Assembly (NCBI RefSeq): GCF_001420005.1
Contig: NZ_LJAK01000006.1
Coordinates: 1-64,000 of the forward strand
Source of the DNA: Loktanella sp. 3ANDIMAR09
GTDB lineage: Bacteria > Pseudomonadota > Alphaproteobacteria > Rhodobacterales > Rhodobacteraceae
DNA: 64,000 bases
Direction of reading: 5' to 3'
The notes under the pieces are model-generated. The model was not told the DNA's origin and did no database searches. It was given only the letters and a program-made list of their open reading frames with translations. Shown here piece after piece: positions 1 to 8,260 of this stretch (position 1 is the first letter of the stretch; the number at the start of each line of letters is the position of its first letter). A program made the position numbers and the translations under genes.

Positions 1-795
1 GGCAGCGGCCTCGGCCCGCGCGGCCTGTGTCGTGCAGTCGCGCACCGCAGCCTGCGCGGTGGCATAGGCCGCGTCCGCGTCCCGCCAGCGCCGGTACAAC
101 AAAACACCCTCGGCCTGACGCAGTGCAGTTCCGATCTCGCGGTAGCGTGCGGCCTGCCGCGCCTGCCGCGCCAGCGTACCCAGCTGTGCCGCCAGTTGCG
201 CGATCACGTCATCGACGCGGGTCAGGTTGCCTTCTGCGCCGCGCAGCTTCAGCTCTGCCTCGTGGCGGCGCTGATACAGACCCGAAATGCCTGCCGCTTC
301 TTCCAGGATACGGCGGCGGGATTTGGGTTTGGCGTTGATCAACTCGCTGATCTGCCCCTGCCGGACCAGTGCCGGCGAATGCGCCCCGGTCGAGGCATCG
401 GCAAACAGCATCTGCACATCGCGGGCGCGCACATCCTTTGCACCGACCTTGTAGGCAGACCCCGCATCACGGGTGATGCGCCGCGTTATGTCCAGCGAAT
501 CGCTGTCATTGAACGCCGCAGGGGCCAGCCGTTCGCCGTTGTCGATCTGCAGCACGACCTCGGCGAAATTGCGTGCAGGCCGCGTCGCCGTGCCCGCAAA
601 GATCACGTCCTCCATCCCGCCGCCACGCATGGCAGAGGCACGGTTTTCCCCCATGACCCAGCGCAACGCTTCGAGAAGGTTGGATTTTCCGCAACCGTTC
701 GGGCCCACGACACCGGTCAGCCCGTCCGCGATCACCAGATCGGTCGGGTCGACAAAGCTCTTGAAGCCGTTCAGGCGGAGCCTGGTGAACTGCAT
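1..795 (-). CDS. smc: Chromosome segregation ATPase SMC, N-terminal part (runs off the window)
   Basis: The protein starts [14 protein letters not shown] and carries the Walker A motif [13 protein letters not shown] around residues 31-43, followed by RWVMGE, as in bacterial SMC head domains. The sequence then passes SALVRQGQ-type head residues (seen here as [13 protein letters not shown]) and enters an Arg/Ala/Glu-rich stretch that begins the long coiled coil. Only 265 codons of a protein that normally exceeds 1,100 residues are visible; the rest lies to the left. SMC forms an ATP-driven condensin ring with ScpA/ScpB that organises and segregates the chromosome. The start is an ATG at 793-795. 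Upstream lies a 200-nt gap and then the divergent B12 riboswitch transcript. Confidence 0.95.
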   Translation of the reverse strand, partial: MQFTRLRLNGFKSFVDPTDLVIADGLTGVVGPNGCGKSNLLEALRWVMGENRASAMRGGGMEDVIFAGTATRPARNFAEVVLQIDNGERLAPAAFNDSDSLDITRRITRDAGSAYKVGAKDVRARDVQMLFADASTGAHSPALVRQGQISELINAKPKSRRRILEEAAGISGLYQRRHEAELKLRGAEGNLTRVDDVIAQLAAQLGTLARQARQAARYREIGTALRQAEGVLLYRRWRDADAAYATAQAAVRDCTTQAARAEAAA

Positions 796-1001
796 TGCGC
801 ACGCTATCCTTGGACTGGCGGGCAGGATGCGCCACGGCAAAGCCCCGAGTCAACGCGCGCAGCACCGCATCTGCGCTGATCCACCCAGTTATCCACAAGA
901 TATTGCGCAGTCCCGGCCAGCAACTCACGTCGGGAAAGCCTGACAGAACGCCGCAGTCCGCCCTTGACGCTGGACGCTCCCGAGGCGCACAAAGGGCGTG
1001 C
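796..1001. other. Gene-free stretch between smc and the riboswitch
   Basis: No credible coding sequence on either strand. It must hold the smc promoter (leftward) and the promoter of the cobalamin transcript (rightward), but I cannot pick clear -35/-10 pairs. It contains one perfect DnaA-box 9-mer, TTATCCACA, at 889-897. Confidence 0.5.
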
Positions 1002-1200
1002 AAGGTTCCCCACACAGACGCAAAGCGTCGGGGATGAAACTGGGAATGCGGAACGGGCCGATCCGATCAAGGAGGCCCCCAGCCGCAGCCGCCCCCGCGA
1101 CTGTATGCGGAGAGTGCGCCGTCGATGTGCCACTGGGGTCAACCCCGGGAAGGCGACGCCGCACCTTGACCCGCAAGCCAGGAGACCGGCCCTGCACATT
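1002..1200 (+). promoter_or_regulatory. Cobalamin (adenosylcobalamin) riboswitch
   Basis: The leader contains the conserved blocks of the B12 element in order: a 5' paired strand (AAGGTTCCCC), TGAAACTGGGAA near 1035, the GCCGCCCCCGCGACTGT core near 1088-1104, GCCACTGGG near 1129, and the B12 box AAGCCAGGAGACCGGCC at 1176-1192. These match the family pattern in sequence and spacing. It lies about 45 nt upstream of the CbiM-like cobalt permease and on the same strand. By family rule, bound cobalamin should switch off expression of the downstream cobalt-uptake gene and probably the cobW-cobN transcript. The ribosome site AGGAG at 1231-1235 is close enough for translational control. No classical T-tract terminator is seen. 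Confidence 0.93.
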
Positions 1201-1243
1201 GAAACACCACCCGCCGGGGATGGCGGGCAAAGGAGACGACATT

Positions 1244-1918
1244 ATGCATATCGAACCGGGCCTTGTGACAGGCGCAAAAATGGCATTGGGCGCAGTGACC
1301 GCAGCAGGCGCTGCCACCGTCAGCGCAAAACTGGTATGGGAAAGCGCCCAGGAACGCGGGCTGGTCAGCCTTGGCGCACGCGCGGCCATGGCCACCATGG
1401 CGACCGTGATCTTTTTCGAGGTCCTGCCCCACTTTGCCGCAGGTCCGTCCGAGGTCCACCTGATCCTGGGATCGACCCTGCTGCTGATGCTGGGCACGGC
1501 CCCCGCCGCGATCGGTCTGGCCCTGGGCCTGCTTGTTCAGGCGTTGTTCCTGTCCCCCAGCGATCTGCCGCAATACGCGATGAACGTGACCACCTTGCTG
1601 GTGCCCCTGCTGGGCCTGCATTTCGTCGCACGCAAGGTCATCGCATCCGACACGGCTTATGTCGATCTGACCTATACGCAGGCCCTGAAACTGTCCGCCA
1701 CCTATCAGGCCGGTATCGTGGCCTGGGTTGCCTTCTGGGTAATGTGGGGTCAGGGCATGGGTGCCGAAACGATGGTGTCGCTGGCGACATTCGGTGCGGC
1801 CTACATGACCGTGTTGCTGCTGGAACCGCTGGTTGATCTGGCCGTGCTGGCAGGTGCCAAGGCACTGCGCGCCAACGGCACGCCCTTGCTGAACAGCCGC
1901 GTCTACAACGCCGCCTGA
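1244..1918 (+). CDS. CbiM-like cobalt ECF transporter substrate-binding permease
   Basis: A 224-residue integral membrane protein with about six hydrophobic segments. It starts MHIEPG; in CbiM/NikM proteins the N-terminal Met-His is part of the metal site, and here His2 is kept. Other family-like blocks are SEVHLILGSTL and APAAIGLALGLL. It should be the substrate-specific (S) unit for Co2+ uptake in the inner membrane. No cbiN, cbiQ or cbiO gene is nearby, so the energising units are missing from this locus. The ATG is 8 nt after AGGAG and directly downstream of the B12 riboswitch, which supports both start and function. A longer frame reading into the riboswitch is rejected. Confidence 0.82.
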   Translation: MHIEPGLVTGAKMALGAVTAAGAATVSAKLVWESAQERGLVSLGARAAMATMATVIFFEVLPHFAAGPSEVHLILGSTLLLMLGTAPAAIGLALGLLVQALFLSPSDLPQYAMNVTTLLVPLLGLHFVARKVIASDTAYVDLTYTQALKLSATYQAGIVAWVAFWVMWGQGMGAETMVSLATFGAAYMTVLLLEPLVDLAVLAGAKALRANGTPLLNSRVYNAA

Positions 1919-1998
1919 ACAACGCCCCATCGAACTGACATCAACGGGCCGAGGGGTATCCCCTTGGCCCGATCCCTATTCCGCGCAGGAGCGTTCCC

Positions 1999-3084
1999 AT
2001 GGCTACCAAAATTCCCGCCACCGTCGTCACAGGCTTTCTGGGCGCGGGCAAGACCACACTGATCCGCCACATGCTGCAAAACGCCAATGGCAAGCGTATC
2101 GCACTGATCATCAACGAATTCGGCGATCTCGGCGTGGACGGCGATATTCTCAAAGGCTGCGATCAGGACGCCTGCGCCAAGGACGACGTGGTCGAACTGT
2201 CGAACGGGTGCATCTGCTGCACCGTGGCCGACGATTTCATCCCCTCGATGGAGGCGCTGCTGGCCCGCGACCCCGCCCCCGATCACATCGTCATCGAAAC
2301 CAGCGGTCTGGCCCTGCCGCAACCACTGGTGCGCGCGTTCAACTGGCCGGGCCTTGCCAGCCGCGTGACGGTGGACGGCGTGGTGACCGTCGTGGACGGC
2401 GTCGCTGTCGACGAGGGCCGCTTTGCCCATAACGTCGATGCCGTGGACGCCCAGCGCCGCGCCGACGAGGGCCTTGATCACGAAACGCCACTGTCGGAAC
2501 TGTTCGAGGATCAGATCGCCTGTGCCGACATGATTGTCATCAACAAGACCGACCTGATGAAACCAGAGGCCGCCGCCGCCCTCGCGACCCGCCTCAAATC
2601 CGAATCCCGCGATGGGGTTCAGGTGGTCCGTACCGCAATGGGTGCCCTGCCGGTTGATGTTCTGCTGGGTCAGGGGATCGGTGCCGAAAACGATCTGGAA
2701 TCACGTCACGAGGTACACCACCATCATCACGATCACGATGATGACCATGATCACGACGATGATGACCACGACCACCACCACCATGCCCACGAACACGGCC
2801 ACGACGAATTCGATTCCTTTGTGGTCGAGCGGGCGGAAATCGATGATCCGGCGGCCTTTGCGACCCAGCTTGCCGACGTGATCCGCGCCCACGATATCCT
2901 GCGGCTCAAGGGGTTCGCGTCGGTCGCTGGCAAACCGATGCGCCTGACGGTGCAGGCGGTCGGCCCGCGCGTGGATCACTACTACGATCAACCGCTGGGG
3001 CAGACCCCGCGGGGGGCACGCCTCGTGGTGATCGGTCAGGCCGGTCTTGACCGTGCCGCGATCACGGCAGCCTTGTCTGCCTGA
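1999..3084 (+). CDS. cobW: CobW-family GTP-binding metal chaperone
   Basis: 361 residues, G3E-family P-loop GTPase. Visible are the Walker A GFLGAGKTT (residues 12-20), the metal-binding C71-x-C-C motif (GCICCTV), the guanine-specificity NKTD near residues 180-184, and a very His/Asp-rich loop at about residues 235-272 just before the CobW C-terminal domain. CobW is needed for cobalamin synthesis and is thought to bring Co2+ to the CobNST chelatase; that role is family knowledge. The gene lies 80 nt after the cobalt permease, and its TGA overlaps the ATG of the next gene by one base, so the two are probably co-translated. Zinc-type COG0523 chaperones are an alternative, but context favours cobalt. 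Confidence 0.93.
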   Translation: MATKIPATVVTGFLGAGKTTLIRHMLQNANGKRIALIINEFGDLGVDGDILKGCDQDACAKDDVVELSNGCICCTVADDFIPSMEALLARDPAPDHIVIETSGLALPQPLVRAFNWPGLASRVTVDGVVTVVDGVAVDEGRFAHNVDAVDAQRRADEGLDHETPLSELFEDQIACADMIVINKTDLMKPEAAAALATRLKSESRDGVQVVRTAMGALPVDVLLGQGIGAENDLESRHEVHHHHHDHDDDHDHDDDDHDHHHHAHEHGHDEFDSFVVERAEIDDPAAFATQLADVIRAHDILRLKGFASVAGKPMRLTVQAVGPRVDHYYDQPLGQTPRGARLVVIGQAGLDRAAITAALSA

Positions 3085-3533
3085 TGCTGACCGTCGTCCC
3101 AGCCGACCCGCGCGACCCCGAGGGTCGCCGCCTGCTGACGGCCAGCCACGCGTTCCTGCTGTCGAAATATCCGCCGGAGTTCAGCTTTGCCCTGTCGGTC
3201 GACGAACTGGCCGCGCCGCACATCCGGTTTTTCATCGCCAGCCAGGACGGCGATGCCCTGGGCTGTGTCGCGCTTGCAAACAAGGGTGCCTACGGCGAGG
3301 TGAAATCGATGTTCGTGGACCCCGCCGCGCGCGGATCGGGGGCAGGTGCCGCCCTGATGCAAGCCCTGATCGCCGAGGCGCGCACCCAGGGCCTCGCCCT
3401 CTTGCGCCTCGAGAGTGGCGATGACCTCTACGCCGCGCACAGGCTATATGCGCGGCATGGGTTCACGCCATGCGGCCCCTTCGGCGACTACGTCGAGGGA
3501 CCGCATTCGGTGTTCATGGAATGCCGGCTATGA
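3084..3533 (+). CDS. GNAT-family N-acetyltransferase
   Basis: 149 residues with a GNAT core. The acetyl-CoA loop appears as RGSGAGAALMQALIAEA (about residues 92-108), preceded by a beta strand GEVKSMFVDPAA, and the C-terminal part contains LYARHGFTPCGPFGDY, typical of small-molecule acetyltransferases. The start codon overlaps the cobW stop (TGATG), so it is coupled to cobW. The substrate cannot be told. It has no known role in B12 synthesis and may simply be carried along in the operon. The stop lies 5 nt from the end of the convergent small gene. Confidence 0.85.
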   Translation: MLTVVPADPRDPEGRRLLTASHAFLLSKYPPEFSFALSVDELAAPHIRFFIASQDGDALGCVALANKGAYGEVKSMFVDPAARGSGAGAALMQALIAEARTQGLALLRLESGDDLYAAHRLYARHGFTPCGPFGDYVEGPHSVFMECRL

Positions 3534-3538
3534 CAGCG

Positions 3539-3799
3539 TCACTTGTCCAGCTTTTCCGGACCGCGCACCGTCTTGGGACCCATCTCGTCGATGGCGATCT
3601 TGTCGGCACCCTCATTGGGACGGTCCAGCGGCAGGCCGCCGGTTTCCGCCAGCTTGGCAGCGCGACCGGCCTTCATCCGCTCCAACAGGGCGGCCTTGTC
3701 GTTGCGCGCATCGCCGGTCTGGGGGTTGCGCCCCTTGCCGTCGCGGGTCTTGGGCGCGTTGCGGCCCGGTTTGGGGACGCCGGATTTACTGTAGTCCAT
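3539..3799 (-). CDS. Small conserved hydrophilic protein
   Basis: 86 residues, starting MDYSKSGVPKPGRNAP, rich in Lys, Arg, Gly, Asp and Pro, with no membrane segment or signal peptide. It has a good ribosome site (GAGG, 7 nt before the ATG) on the minus strand. It is transcribed against the cobalamin genes, in the gap between the GNAT gene and cobN. I do not recognise a function. Its composition suggests a disordered or RNA/DNA-associated protein, which is only an inference. Confidence 0.65.
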   Translation of the reverse strand: MDYSKSGVPKPGRNAPKTRDGKGRNPQTGDARNDKAALLERMKAGRAAKLAETGGLPLDRPNEGADKIAIDEMGPKTVRGPEKLDK

Positions 3800-3864
3800 G
3801 GGATTACCTCATGTATCAATGGTTGGCATGCGACCTACGCTGACCTGTCGAAAGGTCAAGCATA

Positions 3865-6800
3865 ATGCATCTGTTGGCCGCCAGCGCCGGCGCGATATCC
3901 GACGGGACGGAACCCGTCGATCTGGGCCAGACACCCGCCGATGTGGTAGTAATCTCGGCCGCCGATACCGAACTGGCCGCCCTGTCAGAGGCGCGCGCCG
4001 CAATGGACGCGCCCCCCGGCCTGCGGCTGGCCAGCCTCATGCATCTGCAACACCCGATGTCGGTCGACCTGCATCTGGACGCCTGTGCCACGAAATCGCG
4101 GCTGGTCATCGCCCGCGTGCTGGGCGGTGCTGGCTACTGGCGCTACGGCTTGACGCAATACGCAGCCCAGCTGCGGACCGCTGGCGTACCCGTCGCGTTC
4201 CTGCCCGGTGACGACCGAGAGGATCCTGATCTGCGCGGCCTCAGCACCGTCACCGACGCCGACTACGACGCATTATGGAGCTACCTTGTCGAAGGCGGCC
4301 CGCAGAACGCCGTCCGCTTTCTGGCCTGTGCGAAATCCATCGTGGACGACACCGACCGCCCTGCCCCCGCCAGCCCGCTGCTGCGGGCGGGTGTCTACTG
4401 GCCCGGCGCGGGCGTGGCCGACCTGACTGCGACGCAAGAGGACTGGACCGACGGCGCACCGGTCGTGCCCATCGTGTTCTACCGGGCGCTGGTCCAGGGC
4501 GGCGGGCTTGCCCCGATCAACCGCCTTGTACGCGCATTGTCACGCAAGGGGCTGAACCCGCTGCCCGTCTTCGTGGCGTCGCTCAAGGACCCGCTGTCCA
4601 CGGCCACCTTGACGGAACTTTTCCGACAGGCCCCGCCATCGGTGATCCTGAACGCCACCGCCTTTGCCGTCGGCAGCCCGCATGACGGCGACGACAGCCC
4701 CGACAACCCACTGGCCGGTCCGCAGGCACAAGGCGCGCCCGTGTTCCAGGTCGTGTTGTCAGGCGGCACCGAACAGGCCTGGCGCGACAGTCCCCAGGGG
4801 TTGTCCGCCCGCGACATCGCCATGAACGTTGCCCTGCCAGAGGTCGATGGACGCATCCTGACGCGGGCCATCAGCTTCAAGGGCGAGGCCTTCTTTGACG
4901 CCGCCACCGAATGTCCCATCGCCACATATCAGGCACAGGGTGACCGGATCACATGGGTGGCCGATCTTGTTGCCAACTGGACCGGGCTTCAGCGCACCCC
5001 CGCAGCCCAACGCAAGGTCGCCCTGATCCTCGCCAATTACCCCAACAAGGACGGCCGCCTTGCCAATGGTGTCGGCCTCGACACCCCCGCCGCCACGGTC
5101 CACGCACTGGAACTGATGCAATCCGCCGGCTACGCGACGACCCCGCCCGCGAACGCACAGGCGCTGATGGACCAGATGATGGCGGGGCCCACCAACTGGC
5201 TGACCGACCGCGCGTACACCGGCGGCGGTGAATTCCTGCCGCTCGACATCTACCGGCAGTACTTCGACGCCCTCCCCTGGGAGGTCCGCGAACAGATCAC
5301 CACGCGCTGGGGCGCACCTGACGACGACCCCTTCATCATCTTGCCGGAAATACTCCCGGCGGAGGCATCCACCCCATCCACCGGCGCAGGTTTCAAACTG
5401 TCGATCCACCGGTTCGGCAATGCGGTCGTGGGCCTGCAACCCGCGCGCGGTTACAACATCGACCCCACAGAGACCTATCATTCCCCCGACCTTGTGCCGC
5501 CACACAACTACCTGGCCTTCTATTTCTGGCTGCGCCACCATTGGGGTGCGCATGCGCTGGTCCACATGGGCAAACACGGCAACCTCGAATGGCTGCCGGG
5601 CAAGGCGCTGGCCCTCTCCGGCACCTGCTGGCCAGAAGTCACGCTGGGCCCGGTGCCACATATCTATCCCTTCATCGTCAATGACCCTGGCGAAGGCACG
5701 CAGGCCAAACGCCGCGCGGCGGCTGTCATCATCGACCACCTGACACCGCCCCTGACCCGCGCAGAAAGCTATGGCCCCATGCGCGATCTCGAGGCGCTGG
5801 TCGACGAATATTACGAGGCCGCAGGCCTCGATCCCCGCCGTCTCGAACACCTGCGCCGCGAAATTCTGTCCCTGTCAGAGGTCACGGGCCTCAGCCAGGA
5901 TGCAGGTTTCAAGGGCGAGGCCGAAGGCGATCTGGCAAAACTCGACGCCTACCTGTGCGAGTTGAAAGAGGCACAGATCCGCGACGGATTGCATGTCTTT
6001 GGAGCCAGCCCCACGGGCCAGCAGGAAATCGACCTCAGCATCGCGCTGGCCCGCGTCCCCCGCGGTGATGGCAAGGGCGCGAATGCCTCGCTCCTGCGTG
6101 CGCTCGCGCTGGATTTCGGCTTGTCCATCGACCCGCTGGACTGCGACCTTGCTGCCCCCGCACCCGAAAAACCCGGCGCACTTGGCGACGCAAGGGGCTG
6201 GCGGACCAATGGCGATACGGTCGAGCGGCTCGAGGCGCTGTCACAAGACCTTTTGACAAGCGGCACTCTTCCCGAAACGCTGCGCGCCGCCTCAGGGGAC
6301 GGTGGGCGGGGCGCCTTGGGCGTCAGCCCAACAGCGTCGGCCGCCGTCATCGCGGAAATCGAGGCGCGGATCCGCCCTGCTGTCGCTGCCTGTGGCCCGG
6401 ACGAGGGGGCGGCCCTGCTGCGGGCCCTGGATGGCCGCGCGATCCTGCCGGGGCCATCGGGCGCGCCGACACGCGGCCGACTGGATACCCTGCCGACAGG
6501 GCGCAACTTCTATTCCGTCGACAGCCGTGCGGTGCCGACACCGACCGCCTGGGCGCTTGGCTGGAAATCCGCCAACCTGCTGATCGACACGCATTTGCAA
6601 ACCCACGGGGATTGGCCGCGCAGCCTGCTGCTGACCGCATGGGGTACTGCCAACATGCGCACGGGTGGCGACGACATCGCGCAGGCGCTGGCGTTGATGG
6701 GGTGCAAGCCGACGTGGGACGCTGCCAATCGCCGCGTGACGGGGTTCGAGGTGATCCCGTCATCTGCCCTCGGTCGTCCGCGCGTCGACGTAACCCTGCG

Positions 6801-7626
6801 CATCTCGGGCTTTTTCCGCGACGCCTTTCCGCAGTTGATCGCGCTGGTCGACAGTGCCGCCCGCGCGATCCAGGCGCTAAACGAACCCGAGGACCTCAAC
6901 CCCGCAGCCGCGCGCGCGCGCGCGGGCGAGGACGCAGCCCGTGTCTTTGGGTCAAAACCCGGGGCCTACGGTGCGGGTCTGCAGGCACTGATCGACGAAC
7001 GCATCTGGTCGGACCGCAGCGATTTCGCCGAGGCCTATCTGACCTGGGGCTCCTATGCCTACGGGGCCGACGCACAGGGCACCGCCGCGCGCCCCGCATT
7101 CGAGCAACGTCTGACCCAGACCGATGCAATCGTGCAAAATCAGGACAACCGCGAACACGACGTACTGGACAGCGACGATTACTACCAGTTCGAGGGCGGT
7201 GCCGCCGCTGCCGTCGCCACGCTTCAGGGGCAGGATCGCCCGATCTATCACAACGATCATTCCCGTCCCGAACGCCCCCTGATCCGCACGCTCGAGGATG
7301 AAATCGGCCGCGTTGTGCGGTCCCGCGTCGTGAACCCCAAATGGATCGCCGGCGTCAAACGCCACGGCTACAAGGGTGCGTTCGAAATCGCGGCGACGGT
7401 TGACTATCTCTTTGCCTTTGCTGCCACGACCGGGGCGGTGCGCAATCACCACTTTGACCTCGTCGAAGAGGCCGTTCTGGCAGATGACGACACCCGCCAG
7501 TTCATCGCCGAGACCAACGCGCCCGCACTGGCCGAAATCGCGGCCCGCCTGCAAGAGGCGATCGACCGCGGCCTGTGGTCACCCAAATCGAATTCGGCCC
7601 GCGCGCGCATCGCGGGATTGCTGTAG
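3865..7626 (+). CDS. cobN: Cobaltochelatase subunit CobN
   Basis: 1,253 residues; starts MHLLAASAGAISDG, typical of CobN. The large Mg/cobalt-chelatase H-subunit domain is evident from blocks such as NYPNKDGRLANGVGLDTP, GLQPARGYNIDP, HNYLAFYFWLRHHWG, ALVHMGKHGNLEWLPGK and the C-terminal YKGAFEIAATVDYLF. CobN binds hydrogenobyrinate a,c-diamide and, with CobS and CobT, inserts Co2+ using ATP (aerobic pathway); cobS/cobT are not in this window. Residues 491-501 (IILPEILPAEA), just before HRFGNAVVGLQ, are encoded by a 33-nt stretch that matches an intergenic repeat of this genome, so the protein seems to carry a small extra loop. The ATG at 3865 follows AAAGG at 3851-3855. Confidence 0.97.
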   Translation: MHLLAASAGAISDGTEPVDLGQTPADVVVISAADTELAALSEARAAMDAPPGLRLASLMHLQHPMSVDLHLDACATKSRLVIARVLGGAGYWRYGLTQYAAQLRTAGVPVAFLPGDDREDPDLRGLSTVTDADYDALWSYLVEGGPQNAVRFLACAKSIVDDTDRPAPASPLLRAGVYWPGAGVADLTATQEDWTDGAPVVPIVFYRALVQGGGLAPINRLVRALSRKGLNPLPVFVASLKDPLSTATLTELFRQAPPSVILNATAFAVGSPHDGDDSPDNPLAGPQAQGAPVFQVVLSGGTEQAWRDSPQGLSARDIAMNVALPEVDGRILTRAISFKGEAFFDAATECPIATYQAQGDRITWVADLVANWTGLQRTPAAQRKVALILANYPNKDGRLANGVGLDTPAATVHALELMQSAGYATTPPANAQALMDQMMAGPTNWLTDRAYTGGGEFLPLDIYRQYFDALPWEVREQITTRWGAPDDDPFIILPEILPAEASTPSTGAGFKLSIHRFGNAVVGLQPARGYNIDPTETYHSPDLVPPHNYLAFYFWLRHHWGAHALVHMGKHGNLEWLPGKALALSGTCWPEVTLGPVPHIYPFIVNDPGEGTQAKRRAAAVIIDHLTPPLTRAESYGPMRDLEALVDEYYEAAGLDPRRLEHLRREILSLSEVTGLSQDAGFKGEAEGDLAKLDAYLCELKEAQIRDGLHVFGASPTGQQEIDLSIALARVPRGDGKGANASLLRALALDFGLSIDPLDCDLAAPAPEKPGALGDARGWRTNGDTVERLEALSQDLLTSGTLPETLRAASGDGGRGALGVSPTASAAVIAEIEARIRPAVAACGPDEGAALLRALDGRAILPGPSGAPTRGRLDTLPTGRNFYSVDSRAVPTPTAWALGWKSANLLIDTHLQTHGDWPRSLLLTAWGTANMRTGGDDIAQALALMGCKPTWDAANRRVTGFEVIPSSALGRPRVDVTLRISGFFRDAFPQLIALVDSAARAIQALNEPEDLNPAAARARAGEDAARVFGSKPGAYGAGLQALIDERIWSDRSDFAEAYLTWGSYAYGADAQGTAARPAFEQRLTQTDAIVQNQDNREHDVLDSDDYYQFEGGAAAAVATLQGQDRPIYHNDHSRPERPLIRTLEDEIGRVVRSRVVNPKWIAGVKRHGYKGAFEIAATVDYLFAFAATTGAVRNHHFDLVEEAVLADDDTRQFIAETNAPALAEIAARLQEAIDRGLWSPKSNSARARIAGLL
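5334..5366 (+). repeat. R1-type dispersed repeat unit embedded in the cobN coding sequence
   Basis: 33 nt that match the intergenic repeat at 40786-40818 at 30 of 33 positions by my hand alignment. Both share CATCATCTTGCC and AAATACTCCCG and end CGGAGGC. The unit is read in frame and encodes IILPEILPAEA inside CobN. Confidence 0.75.
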
Positions 7627-7707
7627 CGCGCAACCATGCAGCGCAATGTCACCGCCGGATTGCATCAGAACGCGCGCCGGCCGCCACAGTCCGTTGCGGC
7701 AGGAGAC

Positions 7708-7776
7708 CTACAACCCGACAGCCAGCGCCGCCGTGCCCAGATAAAGCGCAAAGAGGGTCAGGACAAAAATGCGCAT
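7708..7776 (-). CDS. Possible 22-residue membrane peptide
   Basis: In the 292-nt gap between cobN and lrgA the minus strand has a short frame, MRIFVLTLFALYLGTAALAVGL, that is almost wholly hydrophobic and could form one membrane helix. The ribosome site is weak (no clear GGAG before the ATG at 7776). A longer in-frame extension up to 7896 has unlikely composition. It is reported because its composition is strikingly hydrophobic for noncoding DNA. It may be chance. Confidence 0.25.
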   Translation of the reverse strand: MRIFVLTLFALYLGTAALAVGL

Positions 7777-7918
7777 TTCAAGGGATTCCCGCTTGTGTCG
7801 TTCAGGCGCTTCTCTTGGCAAGCCGCGACCGGCCGCGCCACATCTTTTTACGCTCCGGATCGTGCAGCCGTGAAAATCGTTTCTTTCCTGCCACAACTTC
7901 TGCGCTTAGACCGGTAAC

Positions 7919-8260
7919 ATGATACAACATCTGACCATTCTCTTGGGGTTTCAACTCTTGGGCGAGGCGATCAGCCGTGGCGCGGGCCTCCCCTTGCCGG
8001 GCCCTGTTCTGGGTATGGCGCTGCTCTTCGTGGCGTTGATGGCCGTGCCGCGGCTTGCTGCGATCACCACCACGGCACAGGGGTTGCTGGCACATTTGTC
8101 GTTGCTGTTCGTGCCCGCAGGCGTTGGCGTGGTGGGCCAGCTCGATCGGCTGGGTGACGACGGTCTGGGTCTGGCACTGGCCATCCTGGGGTCGACCGCG
8201 CTGGCGATCATTGCGGCGGTCTATACCTTCATCGGCGTGGCACGGGTGCTGGGCCGATGA
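7919..8260 (+). CDS. lrgA: CidA/LrgA-family membrane protein
   Basis: 113 residues with four hydrophobic helices. The family motif region LGEAISRGAGLPLPGPVLGMALLF (the P-x-P-G-P-V-x-G-M part) is clear near residues 15-38, followed by LLFVPAGVGVV. LrgA/CidA proteins pair with LrgB/CidB. Related pairs were first linked to holin-like control of autolysis, and later members were shown to carry pyruvate or glycolate. The gene overlaps lrgB by 4 nt (ATGA), so the two should be made together. It sits between cobN and cobO, which is unexpected. Confidence 0.92.
   Translation: MIQHLTILLGFQLLGEAISRGAGLPLPGPVLGMALLFVALMAVPRLAAITTTAQGLLAHLSLLFVPAGVGVVGQLDRLGDDGLGLALAILGSTALAIIAAVYTFIGVARVLGR

Noticed and set aside
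4759-5850. 363-codon minus-strand open frame opposite cobN
   Set aside because: Fully inside cobN with no recognisable motif; typical GC-rich antisense frame.
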